From Allofustis seminis DSM 15817 (lineage in GTDB: Bacteria; Bacillota; Bacilli; Lactobacillales; Carnobacteriaceae_A), in the NCBI RefSeq assembly GCF_000374325.1, contig NZ_KB894083.1:1-64000 (forward strand): DNA of 64,000 nt, read 5' to 3'. A program made the translations under genes and the position numbers. Within the stretch, counting starts at the first letter, position 1; each line of letters begins with the position of its first letter. This document shows positions 17,256-26,729 of the stretch, piece by piece. A model generated the notes under the pieces. It was not told the DNA's origin. It did not search any database and saw nothing but the letters and a program-made list of their open reading frames with translations.

Positions 17256-18032
17256 TCACCTCCATCTACTGCGAGCCTTTATTTCAAGCGCTGTAAACAC
17301 AGCATTATTCGTTGTTATTGCTAGGGTATTCGTGCCCACATGAAGACTTGGAAAATCTATCTCCTCTAGGTAAGGCAAAGCGTTTCTTAAGATTATCCCG
17401 TTTTCGTCTTCCACATAAGCCGTCATCTTATCTGTATCAATGACAAGTGTTTCTTCTGCCAAAAGTACAGCATTCACTATTTTCATTTCCAAGCCATTGG
17501 TTGTGACAGAAATAGAATTATTTACACCAGAAGTTATGATTCCCTTCAAACGATACATAGGATTGGAATCAACATTGCCGGTCAGTCTTGTAACCGTGTG
17601 GTCGCCTTCGCTTTCTATTAAATAATTTTCATCCGTAATGGCATAAGCAAAAGGGTCAGGACAGAAAAACTTCAAGTTGAAACTTCCTGCAAAACGAATG
17701 AGTCGTTCACAGTCCACTTTCTCATTCAGCCTCGCCATGAAATACCTGTCTGGTACATCATCAAAAACAAGTTCTTTTAAACCTTGCATGGGATCAAGCC
17801 ATGTTGAAAGTTCGTCAAGGGTACTCACCAGAGAAGAAAAGCTATGCTTCGGATAAATATTACAAGCTACACTGATTTCTTTGTAATCAAAATTAGCTCC
17901 AAAGTCTGTCACCCCATACTTTCCAGGTACGGTGGTGATGAAATTTCGCATTCCTCCACAGACCTGCCAGGAAGTGAGCCTGGCTTTTAGTCCCATGCTT
18001 TTTGAAGAAATATCGTCATATGAAAAACCCAT
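17256..18032 (-). CDS. Distal tail protein (Dit family)
   Basis: About 258 residues. The N-terminal Dit-like ring domain includes GKYGVTDFGANFDYKEISVACNIYP and LVFDDVPDRYFMARLNEKVD, followed by a galectin-like C-terminal half. It forms the hexameric ring joining tail tube and tip. Start chosen at ATG 18030-18032 with GGAGG 7 nt upstream; a GTG two codons earlier overlaps the binding-site spacing. Lies between tape measure and Tal-like genes, the usual siphovirus order. Confidence 0.88.
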   Translation of the reverse strand: MGFSYDDISSKSMGLKARLTSWQVCGGMRNFITTVPGKYGVTDFGANFDYKEISVACNIYPKHSFSSLVSTLDELSTWLDPMQGLKELVFDDVPDRYFMARLNEKVDCERLIRFAGSFNLKFFCPDPFAYAITDENYLIESEGDHTVTRLTGNVDSNPMYRLKGIITSGVNNSISVTTNGLEMKIVNAVLLAEETLVIDTDKMTAYVEDENGIILRNALPYLEEIDFPSLHVGTNTLAITTNNAVFTALEIKARSRWR

Positions 18033-18044
18033 CGGCACACCTCC

Positions 18045-20651
18045 TTACGTTGTAGAAAACCGACCCTGAGCACGAGAGCCTGTCTGAATTAAGTTATAAA
18101 GTTCCTGAGATACCCTTCTGATATCATCTTCACTTCGTACAATCATCTGCTGTACAGTAACTAGCGACCCACTGACACCACCTAGGGAAGAGGTCGCTGC
18201 ATTTGAAATCACGCCGCCTACAGAAGTATCCACTGAAAAGTCTGTAGGCAAGGATGTACTCATATCACTGGCAAGACTGGTCATCACATCGTTGATATCC
18301 TCGCTCATCATTTCAGCTGCTTTTACAGCCTCATCACCGTTATCTTGGATAGAACCTGCAAGACCTTTCACAAGCATCTCGCCGACCCAACCCATCTGTT
18401 TCGAGGGTGATTTGATACCGAAGAAATCCTTGATACCCGTCCAAATGCCACTAATCCAACCACTCACTTTATTCCATAACCAAGAAGCAAGGGATTGAAT
18501 ACCCTGCCATAACCCTTTTACAATGTTGCCACCCACCGTCACGATGGAACCCATGGAGTTTGTAAATGCTCTGACGATGCCGCCAATAATCTGAGGCACT
18601 GCTTTTACGATCTCTACCACAATGGTTGGTAAATTCTGAATGAGTGCTACAAATAGCTGAACCCCTGCCATAATGATCTTGTCGATGTTTCCAATTAAGG
18701 CATTTACGATACTTGAAATGATTTGAGGGATTGCCGCCACAATGGTGGTAATAATGGTCGGTAGATTTTGAATCAGTGCAACAAGTAAGTCGACACCCGC
18801 TTGTATGAGTTGTGGAATCGAACTTAAAATCCCATTTAATATTCCATCAATTATCTGTGGAATCGCCTCTACAATAGCCGTAATAATTTCAGGCAAGGCT
18901 GTAACCAGCGATGATAATAGCTGAATACCTGCATCTATAATCTGAGGAATTGCGCTTATAATAAAATCAACGATTGCCAAAATAATCGTAGGGAGAGCCT
19001 CAATTAGTTGCGGGATCGCCTCGATAAGCCCCTGAGCCAAACCAAGTATTAACTGCAGTGCTGCGTCGAGCAGCATGGGTAGATTATCCACCAAACCTTG
19101 CACAATCGTAGTAATTGCATTAACTGCCGCAGGAATAAGTTCTGGGAGAGCCTGCCCAAGACCATCCACTAAAGCTGCAATTAACTGAACGGCCGCATCC
19201 ACTAGCAGTGGTAAGTTTTCAATCAACGCATTCACAATCGTGAGAATGGAATCAACTGCTACCGGTATTAAGGTAGGTAGTAGGTTCATCAGTGCGTTTA
19301 GTACCTGAGTAAACAAATCGGTCACCGTAACAAGCAATGTCGGTAACAAATCTGAGATGGCATCTAGCAATGCTTCAATGGCTATAGGTAGTGCTTTTAC
19401 GATATTTTCAATCACTGGAGTAATGTTTTTTACCACAGACTGAAAGGCATCCACCATGTTTTTACTGAGTTGTTCCATATCCGCATCGGCATTTCCAAAA
19501 CCAACTAAAAGATTTTGGAATGCAGATTGGAATGCGTTCAACGATCCAGAAATAGTTTCTTCTGCCTCAAGAGCAGTCGTACCAGCAATACCCATGCTTT
19601 CTTGAATGACATGGATGGCAGAAACTACATCGGCATAAGAAGAAACATCATACTCAATGCCAGAGATAGCCTCGGCATCGGCAAGGAGCCGCTCCATTTC
19701 ACTTTTTGTACCACCATAGCCTAGTTTAAGGTTATCTAGCATGGTGTAATTTTGCTTGGCAAAACCCTGATAGGCATTTTGAATGGACTCCATGTCTGTA
19801 CCCATTTTATTGGCATTGTCAGACATATCGGTGATCGCCATATCCGCATATTTAACTGCTTTTTCTGTATCTCCTCCAAGAGAAGAAATAAGGCTTGCAG
19901 AAAAAGAAGTCACGGTTTCCATGTAGTCATTGGCAGAAAGACCTGCCGTCTTATAGGCATTCGATGCATAGTCTTGTAACTGCTGAGAGTTTTCTTTAAA
20001 AAGCGTATCCACACCACCGACTAATTGTTCGTAATCAGCATAGGCAGAAATGACTTCTTTACCAAGTTTGACAGCCGCCGCACCTGCTGCAACAGCAACT
20101 GCTCCCATGGCAATGCCGATAGATTTTAAAGTTGTACCTAAGCCTTTAAACTTAGATTCGGATTTTTCAGCAGAGTCAGCCGCCTCATCAATCTCTTTTC
20201 CCATATCATCTGCACTGTCGGTGACATCGTTCATTTCACGGTTCATGTCATCGAGAGCATCTTCAGCATCATCATAATTGGAGTTAGCTTCTTCAAGAGC
20301 AGCATTATTGCTACTTAACTCTCGCTCCATATTGTTGAGTGCCGCCTCTGCGTTATTTAGCTGAATCTGCCAATTTTGCGTTCTTCTATCGGTTTCTCCA
20401 AAGGAAGTAGCTGCATTTTCAAGAGCCGACCTCAAGGTATCAATTTTGCTTTTTTGGGTTTCAATCTCTTTATTGAGGACTGAATTTCTGGCGGAAAGAG
20501 CCTGGACAGACTTATCGTTTTTATCAAATTCTGAAGCTACCAGTTTCATTTCAGAGCCAAGTACTTTAAAGGAGCGATTGATATCTGTTAATGCCTTCTT
20601 AAATTCTTTCTCGCCTTCAAGACCAATCTTCAAACCAAAATTATCTGCCAT
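18045..20651 (-). CDS. Phage tail tape measure protein
   Basis: About 868 residues. A coiled-coil N-terminus (residues ~1-150, KNDKSVQALSARNSVLNKEIE) is followed by an Ala/Gly-rich membrane-like segment (IGMAMGAVAVAAGAAAVKLG type), a globular part, and then a long hydrophobic array with about ten degenerate ~20-40-residue repeats built on IPQLI-AG-LL-AL-LP-II. The C-terminus has the WIGSIWTGIKDFFGIKSPSK-type tape-measure box. It sets tail length and aids DNA entry. Start at ATG 20649-20651, 8 nt after AAAGGAGG. Length predicts a medium siphovirus tail. Confidence 0.95.
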   Translation of the reverse strand: MADNFGLKIGLEGEKEFKKALTDINRSFKVLGSEMKLVASEFDKNDKSVQALSARNSVLNKEIETQKSKIDTLRSALENAATSFGETDRRTQNWQIQLNNAEAALNNMERELSSNNAALEEANSNYDDAEDALDDMNREMNDVTDSADDMGKEIDEAADSAEKSESKFKGLGTTLKSIGIAMGAVAVAAGAAAVKLGKEVISAYADYEQLVGGVDTLFKENSQQLQDYASNAYKTAGLSANDYMETVTSFSASLISSLGGDTEKAVKYADMAITDMSDNANKMGTDMESIQNAYQGFAKQNYTMLDNLKLGYGGTKSEMERLLADAEAISGIEYDVSSYADVVSAIHVIQESMGIAGTTALEAEETISGSLNAFQSAFQNLLVGFGNADADMEQLSKNMVDAFQSVVKNITPVIENIVKALPIAIEALLDAISDLLPTLLVTVTDLFTQVLNALMNLLPTLIPVAVDSILTIVNALIENLPLLVDAAVQLIAALVDGLGQALPELIPAAVNAITTIVQGLVDNLPMLLDAALQLILGLAQGLIEAIPQLIEALPTIILAIVDFIISAIPQIIDAGIQLLSSLVTALPEIITAIVEAIPQIIDGILNGILSSIPQLIQAGVDLLVALIQNLPTIITTIVAAIPQIISSIVNALIGNIDKIIMAGVQLFVALIQNLPTIVVEIVKAVPQIIGGIVRAFTNSMGSIVTVGGNIVKGLWQGIQSLASWLWNKVSGWISGIWTGIKDFFGIKSPSKQMGWVGEMLVKGLAGSIQDNGDEAVKAAEMMSEDINDVMTSLASDMSTSLPTDFSVDTSVGGVISNAATSSLGGVSGSLVTVQQMIVRSEDDIRRVSQELYNLIQTGSRAQGRFSTT

Positions 20652-20668
20652 GCTTTCCACCTCCTTTG

Positions 20669-21240
20669 TCAGATTCCATCAGGGATGATGTCATCAATAA
20701 ATATCTCTCTTTTTGGTTTTGCCAGCCCCTGATACTGTTTGTGACACTCCCACAAGTCTAGTAGCAAACCAAACGGCATCAGCCAAAATTCATCCATGGT
20801 CAGATGTAATACGCTGATGCCGTAATATAAAAGCCTCGTAAATAACTCTTCGTCACTTACGGGGCTACTGCGTTTTTTTGGCTTTCCTCACTGAGTACAT
20901 TTCTTTTTGCACCCTTGTAAAGGGCATTCATAATTGCCTCTTTGTACTCTGCCAAATCAATCGGGCTTGTGAGAATTTCTACCTCATCTTCTGTCAGTAA
21001 TTCCTTCGGAGCATCCTTGTGCTTGATGTTATGAACAAGGATACTTTGATTGGCCAGTAAGGTAATCAGCCACACAATCTCTGAAAGTGCCATCTCGACA
21101 TTCTCAGACTTCATTAGCTTATCGCCTAAGTTTTCAAGACCACCATATCGTCCTGCGATTTCCTTTGTTGCTTTTGTAGTAAGTAGTAGCACATATTCAT
21201 CGCCACCAATACGAATGCTTGCTGTTCGTTCGTTATCCAT
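20669..21240 (-). CDS. Tail assembly chaperone, -1 frameshift product (GT-type)
   Basis: Begins with the same codons as the shorter chaperone and shifts to the -1 frame at the heptamer A-AAA-AAC (20872-20878). The -1 frame stays open for a further ~68 codons (SPVSDEELFTRLLYYGIS...KREIFIDDIIPDG) and stops at 20669-20671, 17 nt before the tape measure start. This is the classic siphovirus G/GT arrangement, in which the minor long form bridges the tape measure and tail tube during assembly. Confidence 0.8.
20857..21240 (-). CDS. Tail assembly chaperone, short form (G-type)
   Basis: 127 residues from MDNERTASIRIGG to SQKNAVAP. Acidic, soluble, located between the major tail protein and tape measure genes. 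It is the zero-frame product; the slippery sequence lies six codons before its stop. Family function: coating the tape measure during tail polymerisation. Confidence 0.85.
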   Translation of the reverse strand: MDNERTASIRIGGDEYVLLLTTKATKEIAGRYGGLENLGDKLMKSENVEMALSEIVWLITLLANQSILVHNIKHKDAPKELLTEDEVEILTSPIDLAEYKEAIMNALYKGAKRNVLSEESQKNAVAP

Positions 21241-21243
21241 CGC

Positions 21244-21837
21244 TTAGCCCTCCGTAACTGTGTAATCCGGTTCATAGACTTCTGTATACCAACTGCTGAT
21301 AATCGATGCCGGTACATCCTTATCGCCTTCGGTCACTTCCGCTTTCCACGGATGTTTACCGCTTGTATCCGGCTTGTTTCTTCGGAGAACCGTACCTTCA
21401 ATTGTTGGTGTTGAGAAAGTGATGCTGTCACCTTTTGTTGCTAGGTTTGTCGCAGGAATACCGAATTTCACTCGATAGAGCCAGTAGTATTTATACTTGC
21501 CATTGGATTTCTTTGCTCTAAAACCAACGGCTACAGGATCTCCGCCATCTTCACTGTTAGAAACCATAACGTTGTTCTTATCAACCGTGACTCCGGTTAA
21601 GGCGGCTGCAGTAGTCGAGCCAATATCATCCACTCCAAGAGAGATAGTGCCATTTTTAAATTCTTTAACGATTTCTGCCGCACCATCATCTGCATAGAGA
21701 GTTGCCTCTGCCAGTTCAACAGATAACTCTGCTGAGATTGCTTTTGCCAGCTGAGTGGGTGTGCCATAGATTTCTTCGCCATTTTCATCATCTGTGATGG
21801 TCGCATAATAAAGTTTATCCAGACCAATTGTTGCCAT
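21244..21837 (-). CDS. Major tail protein (phi13 family)
   Basis: 197 residues. The start MATIGLDKLYYATITDDENGE and the segment FRAKKSNGKYKYYWLYRVKFGIP are typical of the phi13-type tail tube proteins of Firmicute siphoviruses. It polymerises into the tail tube. It sits between the head-tail joining genes and the chaperone, as expected. Confidence 0.9.
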   Translation of the reverse strand: MATIGLDKLYYATITDDENGEEIYGTPTQLAKAISAELSVELAEATLYADDGAAEIVKEFKNGTISLGVDDIGSTTAAALTGVTVDKNNVMVSNSEDGGDPVAVGFRAKKSNGKYKYYWLYRVKFGIPATNLATKGDSITFSTPTIEGTVLRRNKPDTSGKHPWKAEVTEGDKDVPASIISSWYTEVYEPDYTVTEG

Positions 21838-21839
21838 TT

Positions 21840-22184
21840 TTAATTACCTCCTATTTCGTAATGTTTGGCTACATCCACGTTGTAGTGGTAATAGCCCGTA
21901 TCATCTTCAAAGCCGATGTAGCTCCGTGCGGTTATGGTGAAACTGGAATCCAACAATAACTGCACCACTTGATTTTTTATCGCTGTATAACTGCCTTTGC
22001 TATAAATTGAAATCCGTGCCTCTTGAACATCGATGCATGGTAGATTATCCGAATGAAGGTCAAAGCTATCGCTCATCGGAACAATCACCATGTACTTTGA
22101 CGGCGCAGCATCCGAGAACACGCCTGTTTCTATTGGAACATCCAGTGATTCTAAAGCGACTTGTAAGTCTGCTAGAATGCTCAT
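21840..22184 (-). CDS. Head-tail joining / minor tail component (Gp11-like)
   Basis: 114 residues (MSILADLQVALESLDVPIETG...YHYNVDVAKHYEIGGN). Length, position and the C-terminal YHY-VDV pattern fit the tail terminator/completion proteins found after the HK97 gp10-like gene. It ends 2 nt before the major tail protein. Assignment is mainly by synteny. Confidence 0.7.
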   Translation of the reverse strand: MSILADLQVALESLDVPIETGVFSDAAPSKYMVIVPMSDSFDLHSDNLPCIDVQEARISIYSKGSYTAIKNQVVQLLLDSSFTITARSYIGFEDDTGYYHYNVDVAKHYEIGGN

Positions 22185-22612
22185 ATCTTTTTGACCTCCT
22201 CTTCAAAAGTGCTTTTCATTACTGAGATACACTCAGACTTTGATGCACTTTTAGCTGGTTTCAAAAAAGGTTTTGCAGGTTGACCGTGTTTGCCATACTC
22301 AAGGATGTTTGCTATTTTTGCGTTACTCTCACCATCAGGCCTTGGTTCAGAAAATCCAATTTTTATATTGTGGTTTCCGTTCCTATCTAGCCTGACTGAA
22401 GTGACACCGAGTGCCTTTTCTAATTCACCCGTTGATCGTGATTCATGCTTTGTACCTTTACCAATCACTGCAGATAGATTACTTTTCGTTCTCTTAAAGA
22501 CGACTTCACCACCTGCTTTTAGCACCTTTTCGGCAACAGGGTCAAAGTCAGATCCAAGCTTTGAAATCTTGAGCAAAAAATCATCGGGCACCTTAATATC
22601 AACTTTTGCCAA
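22181..22612 (-). CDS. HK97 gp10-like phage protein
   Basis: 143 residues with GEVVFKRTKSNLSAVIGKG, then HNIKIGFSEP and the C-terminal KIANILEYGKHGQPAKPFLKPA signature of the gp10 family (ILEYG-PAKPFLRPA). It completes the head-tail interface. TTG start 22610-22612 with GGTGG before it; overlaps both neighbours by a few nucleotides. Confidence 0.87.
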   Translation of the reverse strand: MAKVDIKVPDDFLLKISKLGSDFDPVAEKVLKAGGEVVFKRTKSNLSAVIGKGTKHESRSTGELEKALGVTSVRLDRNGNHNIKIGFSEPRPDGESNAKIANILEYGKHGQPAKPFLKPAKSASKSECISVMKSTFEEEVKKI

Positions 22613-22940
22613 TACTGCTCACCACCTTCTTTGCCAATACTTCTGTATACATCCCTCGACCTTTTACGTTTTCCACCGATGTAATATCAAATAATTCTCT
22701 TTCACACTCGATAAAATGCTCTGTGGTTACCAGCACTCCAGGAATGGCACGAAATCTAAAGAGATCCGTAGCTTCAGAAAAAGCAGCGAGATTTGCCCAT
22801 TTCTCACTGCCATGACGTCCTTCTCTATAAACTCGAACTGAGGCAAGTATGGTCTGTGATGTAGTGGCAAATCCCTCACTATCTTTCGTTGTTGTAATTG
22901 CTTTAATATCAGCAAATTTATTCATTTTTCCAAAACTCAT
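22599..22940 (-). CDS. Phage head closure protein (SPP1 gp16-like)
   Basis: 113 residues. MSFGKMNKFADI at the start and VTTEHFIECERELFDITSVENVKGRGMYTEVLAKK at the end match the head-tail adaptor/closure family (DITSVE-V-RG). It plugs the connector after packaging. Overlaps the next gene by 14 nt. Confidence 0.85.
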   Translation of the reverse strand: MSFGKMNKFADIKAITTTKDSEGFATTSQTILASVRVYREGRHGSEKWANLAAFSEATDLFRFRAIPGVLVTTEHFIECERELFDITSVENVKGRGMYTEVLAKKVVSSIGKS

Positions 22941-22943
22941 CTC

Positions 22944-23252
22944 TTACACCTTCCAATCCCGATCAAGTCGCAAAAGAAGATTGACCGTATTCCACACCTG
23001 CTGACCGGCTTGCACATTGTCAGCAAAGAAGCCACCCGTACTGCCATCTCTACTTTCATAGAAATGAGAGGAAAGCATAATAATGGCTTGCTCTGTAGTC
23101 GGTGGCATAGGATTGTCGCTATAGAAATTTTCTGGTACATGCTGATAACTCTCGGCATAACTGACAGCAGCGACGATGAACATCTCTAAGAGTTCGTCAT
23201 CAGCTTCATGCTCTAAAATCAAGTTTGCCTTTACCTTTTGAATCAGTGTCAT
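22944..23252 (-). CDS. Head-tail connector protein (gp6-like)
   Basis: 102 residues: MTLIQKVKANLILEHEADDELLEMFIVAAVSYAESYQH, then ALIMLSSHFYESR-type helix and a C-terminal VNLLLRLDRDWKV. The helical pattern and the signature of an all-alpha connector fit the gp6/gp15 family. It sits between capsid and closure genes. Confidence 0.87.
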   Translation of the reverse strand: MTLIQKVKANLILEHEADDELLEMFIVAAVSYAESYQHVPENFYSDNPMPPTTEQAIIMLSSHFYESRDGSTGGFFADNVQAGQQVWNTVNLLLRLDRDWKV

Positions 23253-23274
23253 ACCGCTACCATCCTTTCTCTTT

Positions 23275-23499
23275 TTAATCAGCTTCTATGAGTCCGGCTG
23301 TTTTTAGCTTTGAAAGCAATGCATTAAAATCAGCAACTAAACTCGTAATATCTTCTGCCACACTAGGTGCTTGGTTTTCTGCAGGAGTAAAAGAATAAGG
23401 GAGACCTGTCACGGTTGCTCCCTCCTTAATCTCTAGCGTTCCACCGATAACGGTTTTGTTACCGCCTTGTTCGGTATAGTTTTTAGCTGAATAACTCAT
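23275..23499 (-). CDS. Small head-associated protein (head fibre-like)
   Basis: 74 residues (MSYSAKNYTEQGGNKTVIGGTLEIKEGA...LKTAGLIEAD). The pattern with a short beta-rich GG-TV-GGTLEI segment and C-terminal helix is like phage head-fibre proteins located right after the capsid gene in Firmicute phages. It could decorate the capsid. No further motif. Confidence 0.65.
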   Translation of the reverse strand: MSYSAKNYTEQGGNKTVIGGTLEIKEGATVTGLPYSFTPAENQAPSVAEDITSLVADFNALLSKLKTAGLIEAD

Positions 23500-23511
23500 C
23501 GTGCCACCTCA

Positions 23512-24708
23512 CTAGGCTTTCTGCTGAAGCACTTTTATGGCTTCAGGCAAGACAAGTTTGCCGTCTACACGTTCTTTCGCAACAAAACCGACCATGCCAT
23601 TACCAGCAAACAACTCACGAAGTTCTGCAAAGGAACGAGAACCACGATCTCCAATGTTGTAGTAAGAGAAATCGCCAAAGATAATGGTCTTAGCACCTGC
23701 CTCAATAGTAGGCATATAAGCGGATGTATACACAGGATAGCCCAGTAGTTTATCTGGTTCACCTGCAACAAGAGCTGCTTGCCACATATAGGCTCCGTTA
23801 CCGTCCTTTAGTTTTCTAAGGGCTGCAATGGTCTGGTCGTTTAAAATGAACACGGCATTTTTACGGTAAGGACGCTTCAGTGAATACACCAGGTTAATCA
23901 ATTCGTCAGCAGTAATAGCCGTCGCGGATGCTGCAGTCACACCGACTTCAGCTCCACCGCTTGCAGCTAGAATGCCCAGTGGTTTTCCTGTACCATTACC
24001 ATTAATAAAGGCATCTTCTTCGGCATTGGCCAGTGCCTTATAAAACTCCTCAATGATGTAGTTCTCCAGTTGGAAGGCATTGTCATAAAGTAGTTCTTCA
24101 GTAACCTTTACGGCTACATGAAGTTTGTGGGCATCCAGATTGATTTGAGAGAAGGTTGCATCACTAAAGGTCAGTGCCTCGCCCTCATCAATCCATGCAG
24201 CTGCAGGTTTTGTAGCTGCAATATTAATTTTTCGCTCACCAGATGTGGTAATGGTATGACTCAGCTTACGAATGATATTTTCGTCTTTCAGCCCATCAAT
24301 CAGTCTCGTGTCATACTCTTCTGGAACCAGATATCCACCATCAGCATCAACACCTTCTTGCAGGATATTGGATACATTACGGAAGTTTGAACGAAGAGCT
24401 GAAAGCATTGCTGTCTTATAAGAATCAGCTGCTCGGCCAGTTTTAATTTCACTGTTATCCATTCGACCATTCATCGGATTTTCAATGATTGGCTTGCTGA
24501 CAGGTTTTTCAAGTTCAGCCTCGATTGCTTCACGTCTTTCCATGCGATGGATTTCATTCGTGAGTTCAGTGATCTCATCTTCCATGGTTTTGTAGGTTTT
24601 ATCATCTTCTCCGGATAATGTGCCATTCTTGGTTTTATGAGTGTCCAAGAACCCGTCCATCGTTTCAATAAGCTTTTTGCGCTTGTTACGCATTTCTGTA
24701 ATCGTCAT
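23512..24708 (-). CDS. Major capsid protein (HK97 fold)
   Basis: 398 residues. Residues 1-100 form a charged coiled-coil scaffold (delta domain: ITEMRNKRKKLIETMD...ELTNEIHRMERREAIEAEL), which is removed on maturation. The rest has HK97-type features: LVPEEYDTRLIDGLKDENIIRKLSHTITT, then WIDEGEALTFSDATFSQI, AFINGNGTGKPLGIL and RVDGKLVLPEAIKVLQQK. It builds the procapsid. The Clp-type protease gene immediately upstream is the maturation enzyme. Confidence 0.95.
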   Translation of the reverse strand: MTITEMRNKRKKLIETMDGFLDTHKTKNGTLSGEDDKTYKTMEDEITELTNEIHRMERREAIEAELEKPVSKPIIENPMNGRMDNSEIKTGRAADSYKTAMLSALRSNFRNVSNILQEGVDADGGYLVPEEYDTRLIDGLKDENIIRKLSHTITTSGERKINIAATKPAAAWIDEGEALTFSDATFSQINLDAHKLHVAVKVTEELLYDNAFQLENYIIEEFYKALANAEEDAFINGNGTGKPLGILAASGGAEVGVTAASATAITADELINLVYSLKRPYRKNAVFILNDQTIAALRKLKDGNGAYMWQAALVAGEPDKLLGYPVYTSAYMPTIEAGAKTIIFGDFSYYNIGDRGSRSFAELRELFAGNGMVGFVAKERVDGKLVLPEAIKVLQQKA

Positions 24709-24724
24709 AGTAAAATTCCTCCAT

Positions 24725-25456
24725 TTACATATATTTTTTGATAATTAAAAGACGCTCCTTGAGTTCATCAATTGAGCGCCCTTGGGGTTTGGCAGATTCC
24801 TCCGCCTGAATTGGTATTGTCTTTTCTGCAATTTTATTTAGCAGATTCGTAGCCACTGCTTTTCTAGAAAACGCATAGGCAGAAAAAGTGGGTTCGGATT
24901 GTTTCTCATCCTTTAGCACATCGTCTGCAAAGCCAAGTTCTATGGCTTTGTTGGCATTCATCCAGGTTTCAGCATCCATCAGATGAGATAGTTTGATGCG
25001 AGATACTCCAGTCTTAATCTCATAGGCATTGATAATGCTTTCTTTCACCTCATCTAACATCTCAATCGCTCGTTTCATGTCTTCATGATCACCCATCGTG
25101 ATGGTTGCTGGGTTATGAATCATCATGAGTGCTGTCGGAGCCATTAGTACCTTTGTTCCTGCCATGGCAATGACAGAAGCGGCTGATGCTGCAATCCCAT
25201 CAATCTTGACGGTTACCTCATCTGGGTAATCCATCAACATGGTATAAATCTGACTTGCGGCAATGCAATCTCCACCCGGTGAGTTAATCCATAAGGTGAT
25301 GGGTCCTTTTCCACTAAAGAGTTCGTTTCTAAACATCTGTGGGGTTACATCATCATCAAACCAGCTTTCTTCAGCGATTGTTCCATAAAGCTCAAGAACT
25401 CGTTCTTCTTGTTCGCTTGCTTGGTTCTTCCATCGCCAAAACATCTTGTTCTTCAT
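24725..25456 (-). CDS. Prohead protease, Clp type
   Basis: About 243 residues. A ClpP-fold serine protease with INSPGGDCIAASQIY, then the nucleophile context KIDGIAASAASVIAMAG and the histidine in LMMIHNPATITMGDHEDM. It cleaves the scaffold part of the capsid protein during head maturation. Start chosen at ATG 25454-25456 (MKNKMFWRWKN) with GGAGG 9 nt upstream, overlapping the portal gene end by about 65 nt. Confidence 0.92.
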   Translation of the reverse strand: MKNKMFWRWKNQASEQEERVLELYGTIAEESWFDDDVTPQMFRNELFSGKGPITLWINSPGGDCIAASQIYTMLMDYPDEVTVKIDGIAASAASVIAMAGTKVLMAPTALMMIHNPATITMGDHEDMKRAIEMLDEVKESIINAYEIKTGVSRIKLSHLMDAETWMNANKAIELGFADDVLKDEKQSEPTFSAYAFSRKAVATNLLNKIAEKTIPIQAEESAKPQGRSIDELKERLLIIKKYM

Positions 25457-26720
25457 CCAAGTCTTCCTCCTTTCCATCCTCGTTTGTATTTGCGAATGCA
25501 CCTGCCTTTGTAAGAGGGAGCATATTGCCGTTGACAAGGTACATGTCACCACCATCCTCTGAAGGGATACGGTCTAGGTTTTCAAGTTCCCTAATATCAT
25601 TTGCACTCATCCAACCGTTCTGCCTTGCTGTGGCATATCCGCTCATACGACTGACATAATCCCCTCTCAGTAGGCCTTCCACATTGAAACGAAAGAAGTA
25701 CTTTTTCTTTTCTTCCGTTGTAAAAAGGGTGCGGGCTAAGGTTTGCTCCCAACGCACTACCCACGGGTCTAAGGTGTATTTCACAAACTCAAGGGATTGT
25801 TGCTCAATATTAGAAAAGCTCGATTTTTCAAGGTCGCCTACCATGTGAGGAGGGACTCTGAAAATCCGAGCAATTTCATTGATTTGAAACTTCCTTGTTT
25901 CAAGGAATTGTGCTTGTTCTGGTGAAATGGAAATCGGTGTATATTTCATCCCTTCTTCAAGCACGGCTATTTTATTGGAATTGGCACTGCCACCAAATTG
26001 TGACTGCCAAGCCTCTCTGACTTTCCCAGGTTCTTTAATCGTTCCCGGATGCTCCAACACACCACTTGGAGCAGCACCGTTAGCAAAGAACTTGGCTCCA
26101 TATTCCTCTGTTGCAATGGCTAGACCAATCGCATTTTTAGCCATCGCAATCGGGGAGTAGCCAACCAGTCCATCAAACCCGAGTCCGGGAATATGAAGTA
26201 CATCGGAGGTACTAAGTTTTACTGTCATTCTCTTCGTACTGTTCACATCATCTGCACCTCTGGTATATAAGTAATAGAGCTGCCCACTCTCATCTCGATG
26301 AACTGACATCCGATTTGGCATCAAGGGGTAGAGTCCTACAACTTCACCTTTGCCATTGCGAATAATCTGCGCATAACAATTCCCCCATAATAAAAGATGA
26401 GTCATCAGTGTTTCTCTAAACACAAAAGAACTCATCTCAGCATTTGGTTCATCGTGCAAAAGTCGATACAAGGAATGGTCAATTGCTTTTTCCTTGCCAC
26501 CATCTTCTGTATAACAATAAAGATGCAGAGGAAGCCCTGCTACTGCTTCAGCTAATATTCGAACACAAGAGTATACGGCCGTCATTTGAAGTGCCGACCG
26601 CTCGGTCACTGTTTTACCTGCTGTGCTTGAACCCATTAAAAAGGTATAGTTGGAACTCACCGCTCTATCAGTAGGCTTATCTCTCGCCTTAAAAATGGAT
26701 GATAAAAATCCCAAAACCAA
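25392..26720 (-). CDS. Phage portal protein (HK97 family)
   Basis: 442 residues. SALQMTAVYSCVRILAEAVAGLPLHLY, LLLWGNCYAQIIRN and FKARDKPTDR are hallmarks of HK97-type portal proteins. The C-terminal region holds YVSRMSGYATARQNGWMSANDIRELENLDR. It forms the dodecameric DNA channel at the head vertex. TTG start behind GGGAGGTGA; a second TTG two codons later is equally possible. Immediately after terminase. Confidence 0.93.
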   Translation of the reverse strand: MVLGFLSSIFKARDKPTDRAVSSNYTFLMGSSTAGKTVTERSALQMTAVYSCVRILAEAVAGLPLHLYCYTEDGGKEKAIDHSLYRLLHDEPNAEMSSFVFRETLMTHLLLWGNCYAQIIRNGKGEVVGLYPLMPNRMSVHRDESGQLYYLYTRGADDVNSTKRMTVKLSTSDVLHIPGLGFDGLVGYSPIAMAKNAIGLAIATEEYGAKFFANGAAPSGVLEHPGTIKEPGKVREAWQSQFGGSANSNKIAVLEEGMKYTPISISPEQAQFLETRKFQINEIARIFRVPPHMVGDLEKSSFSNIEQQSLEFVKYTLDPWVVRWEQTLARTLFTTEEKKKYFFRFNVEGLLRGDYVSRMSGYATARQNGWMSANDIRELENLDRIPSEDGGDMYLVNGNMLPLTKAGAFANTNEDGKEEDLDEEQDVLAMEEPSKRTRRTSS

Positions 26721-26729
26721 TCACCTCCC

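Noticed and set aside
18560-19400. Repetitive DNA considered as a CRISPR or tandem repeat locus
   Set aside because: The periodicity comes from degenerate hydrophobic repeats of the tape measure protein; repeats are not identical and have no spacers.
22290-22694. 134-codon plus-strand frame within head-tail genes
   Set aside because: It is a shadow of the gp10-like and closure genes; composition is serine/leucine-rich as expected of antisense frames.
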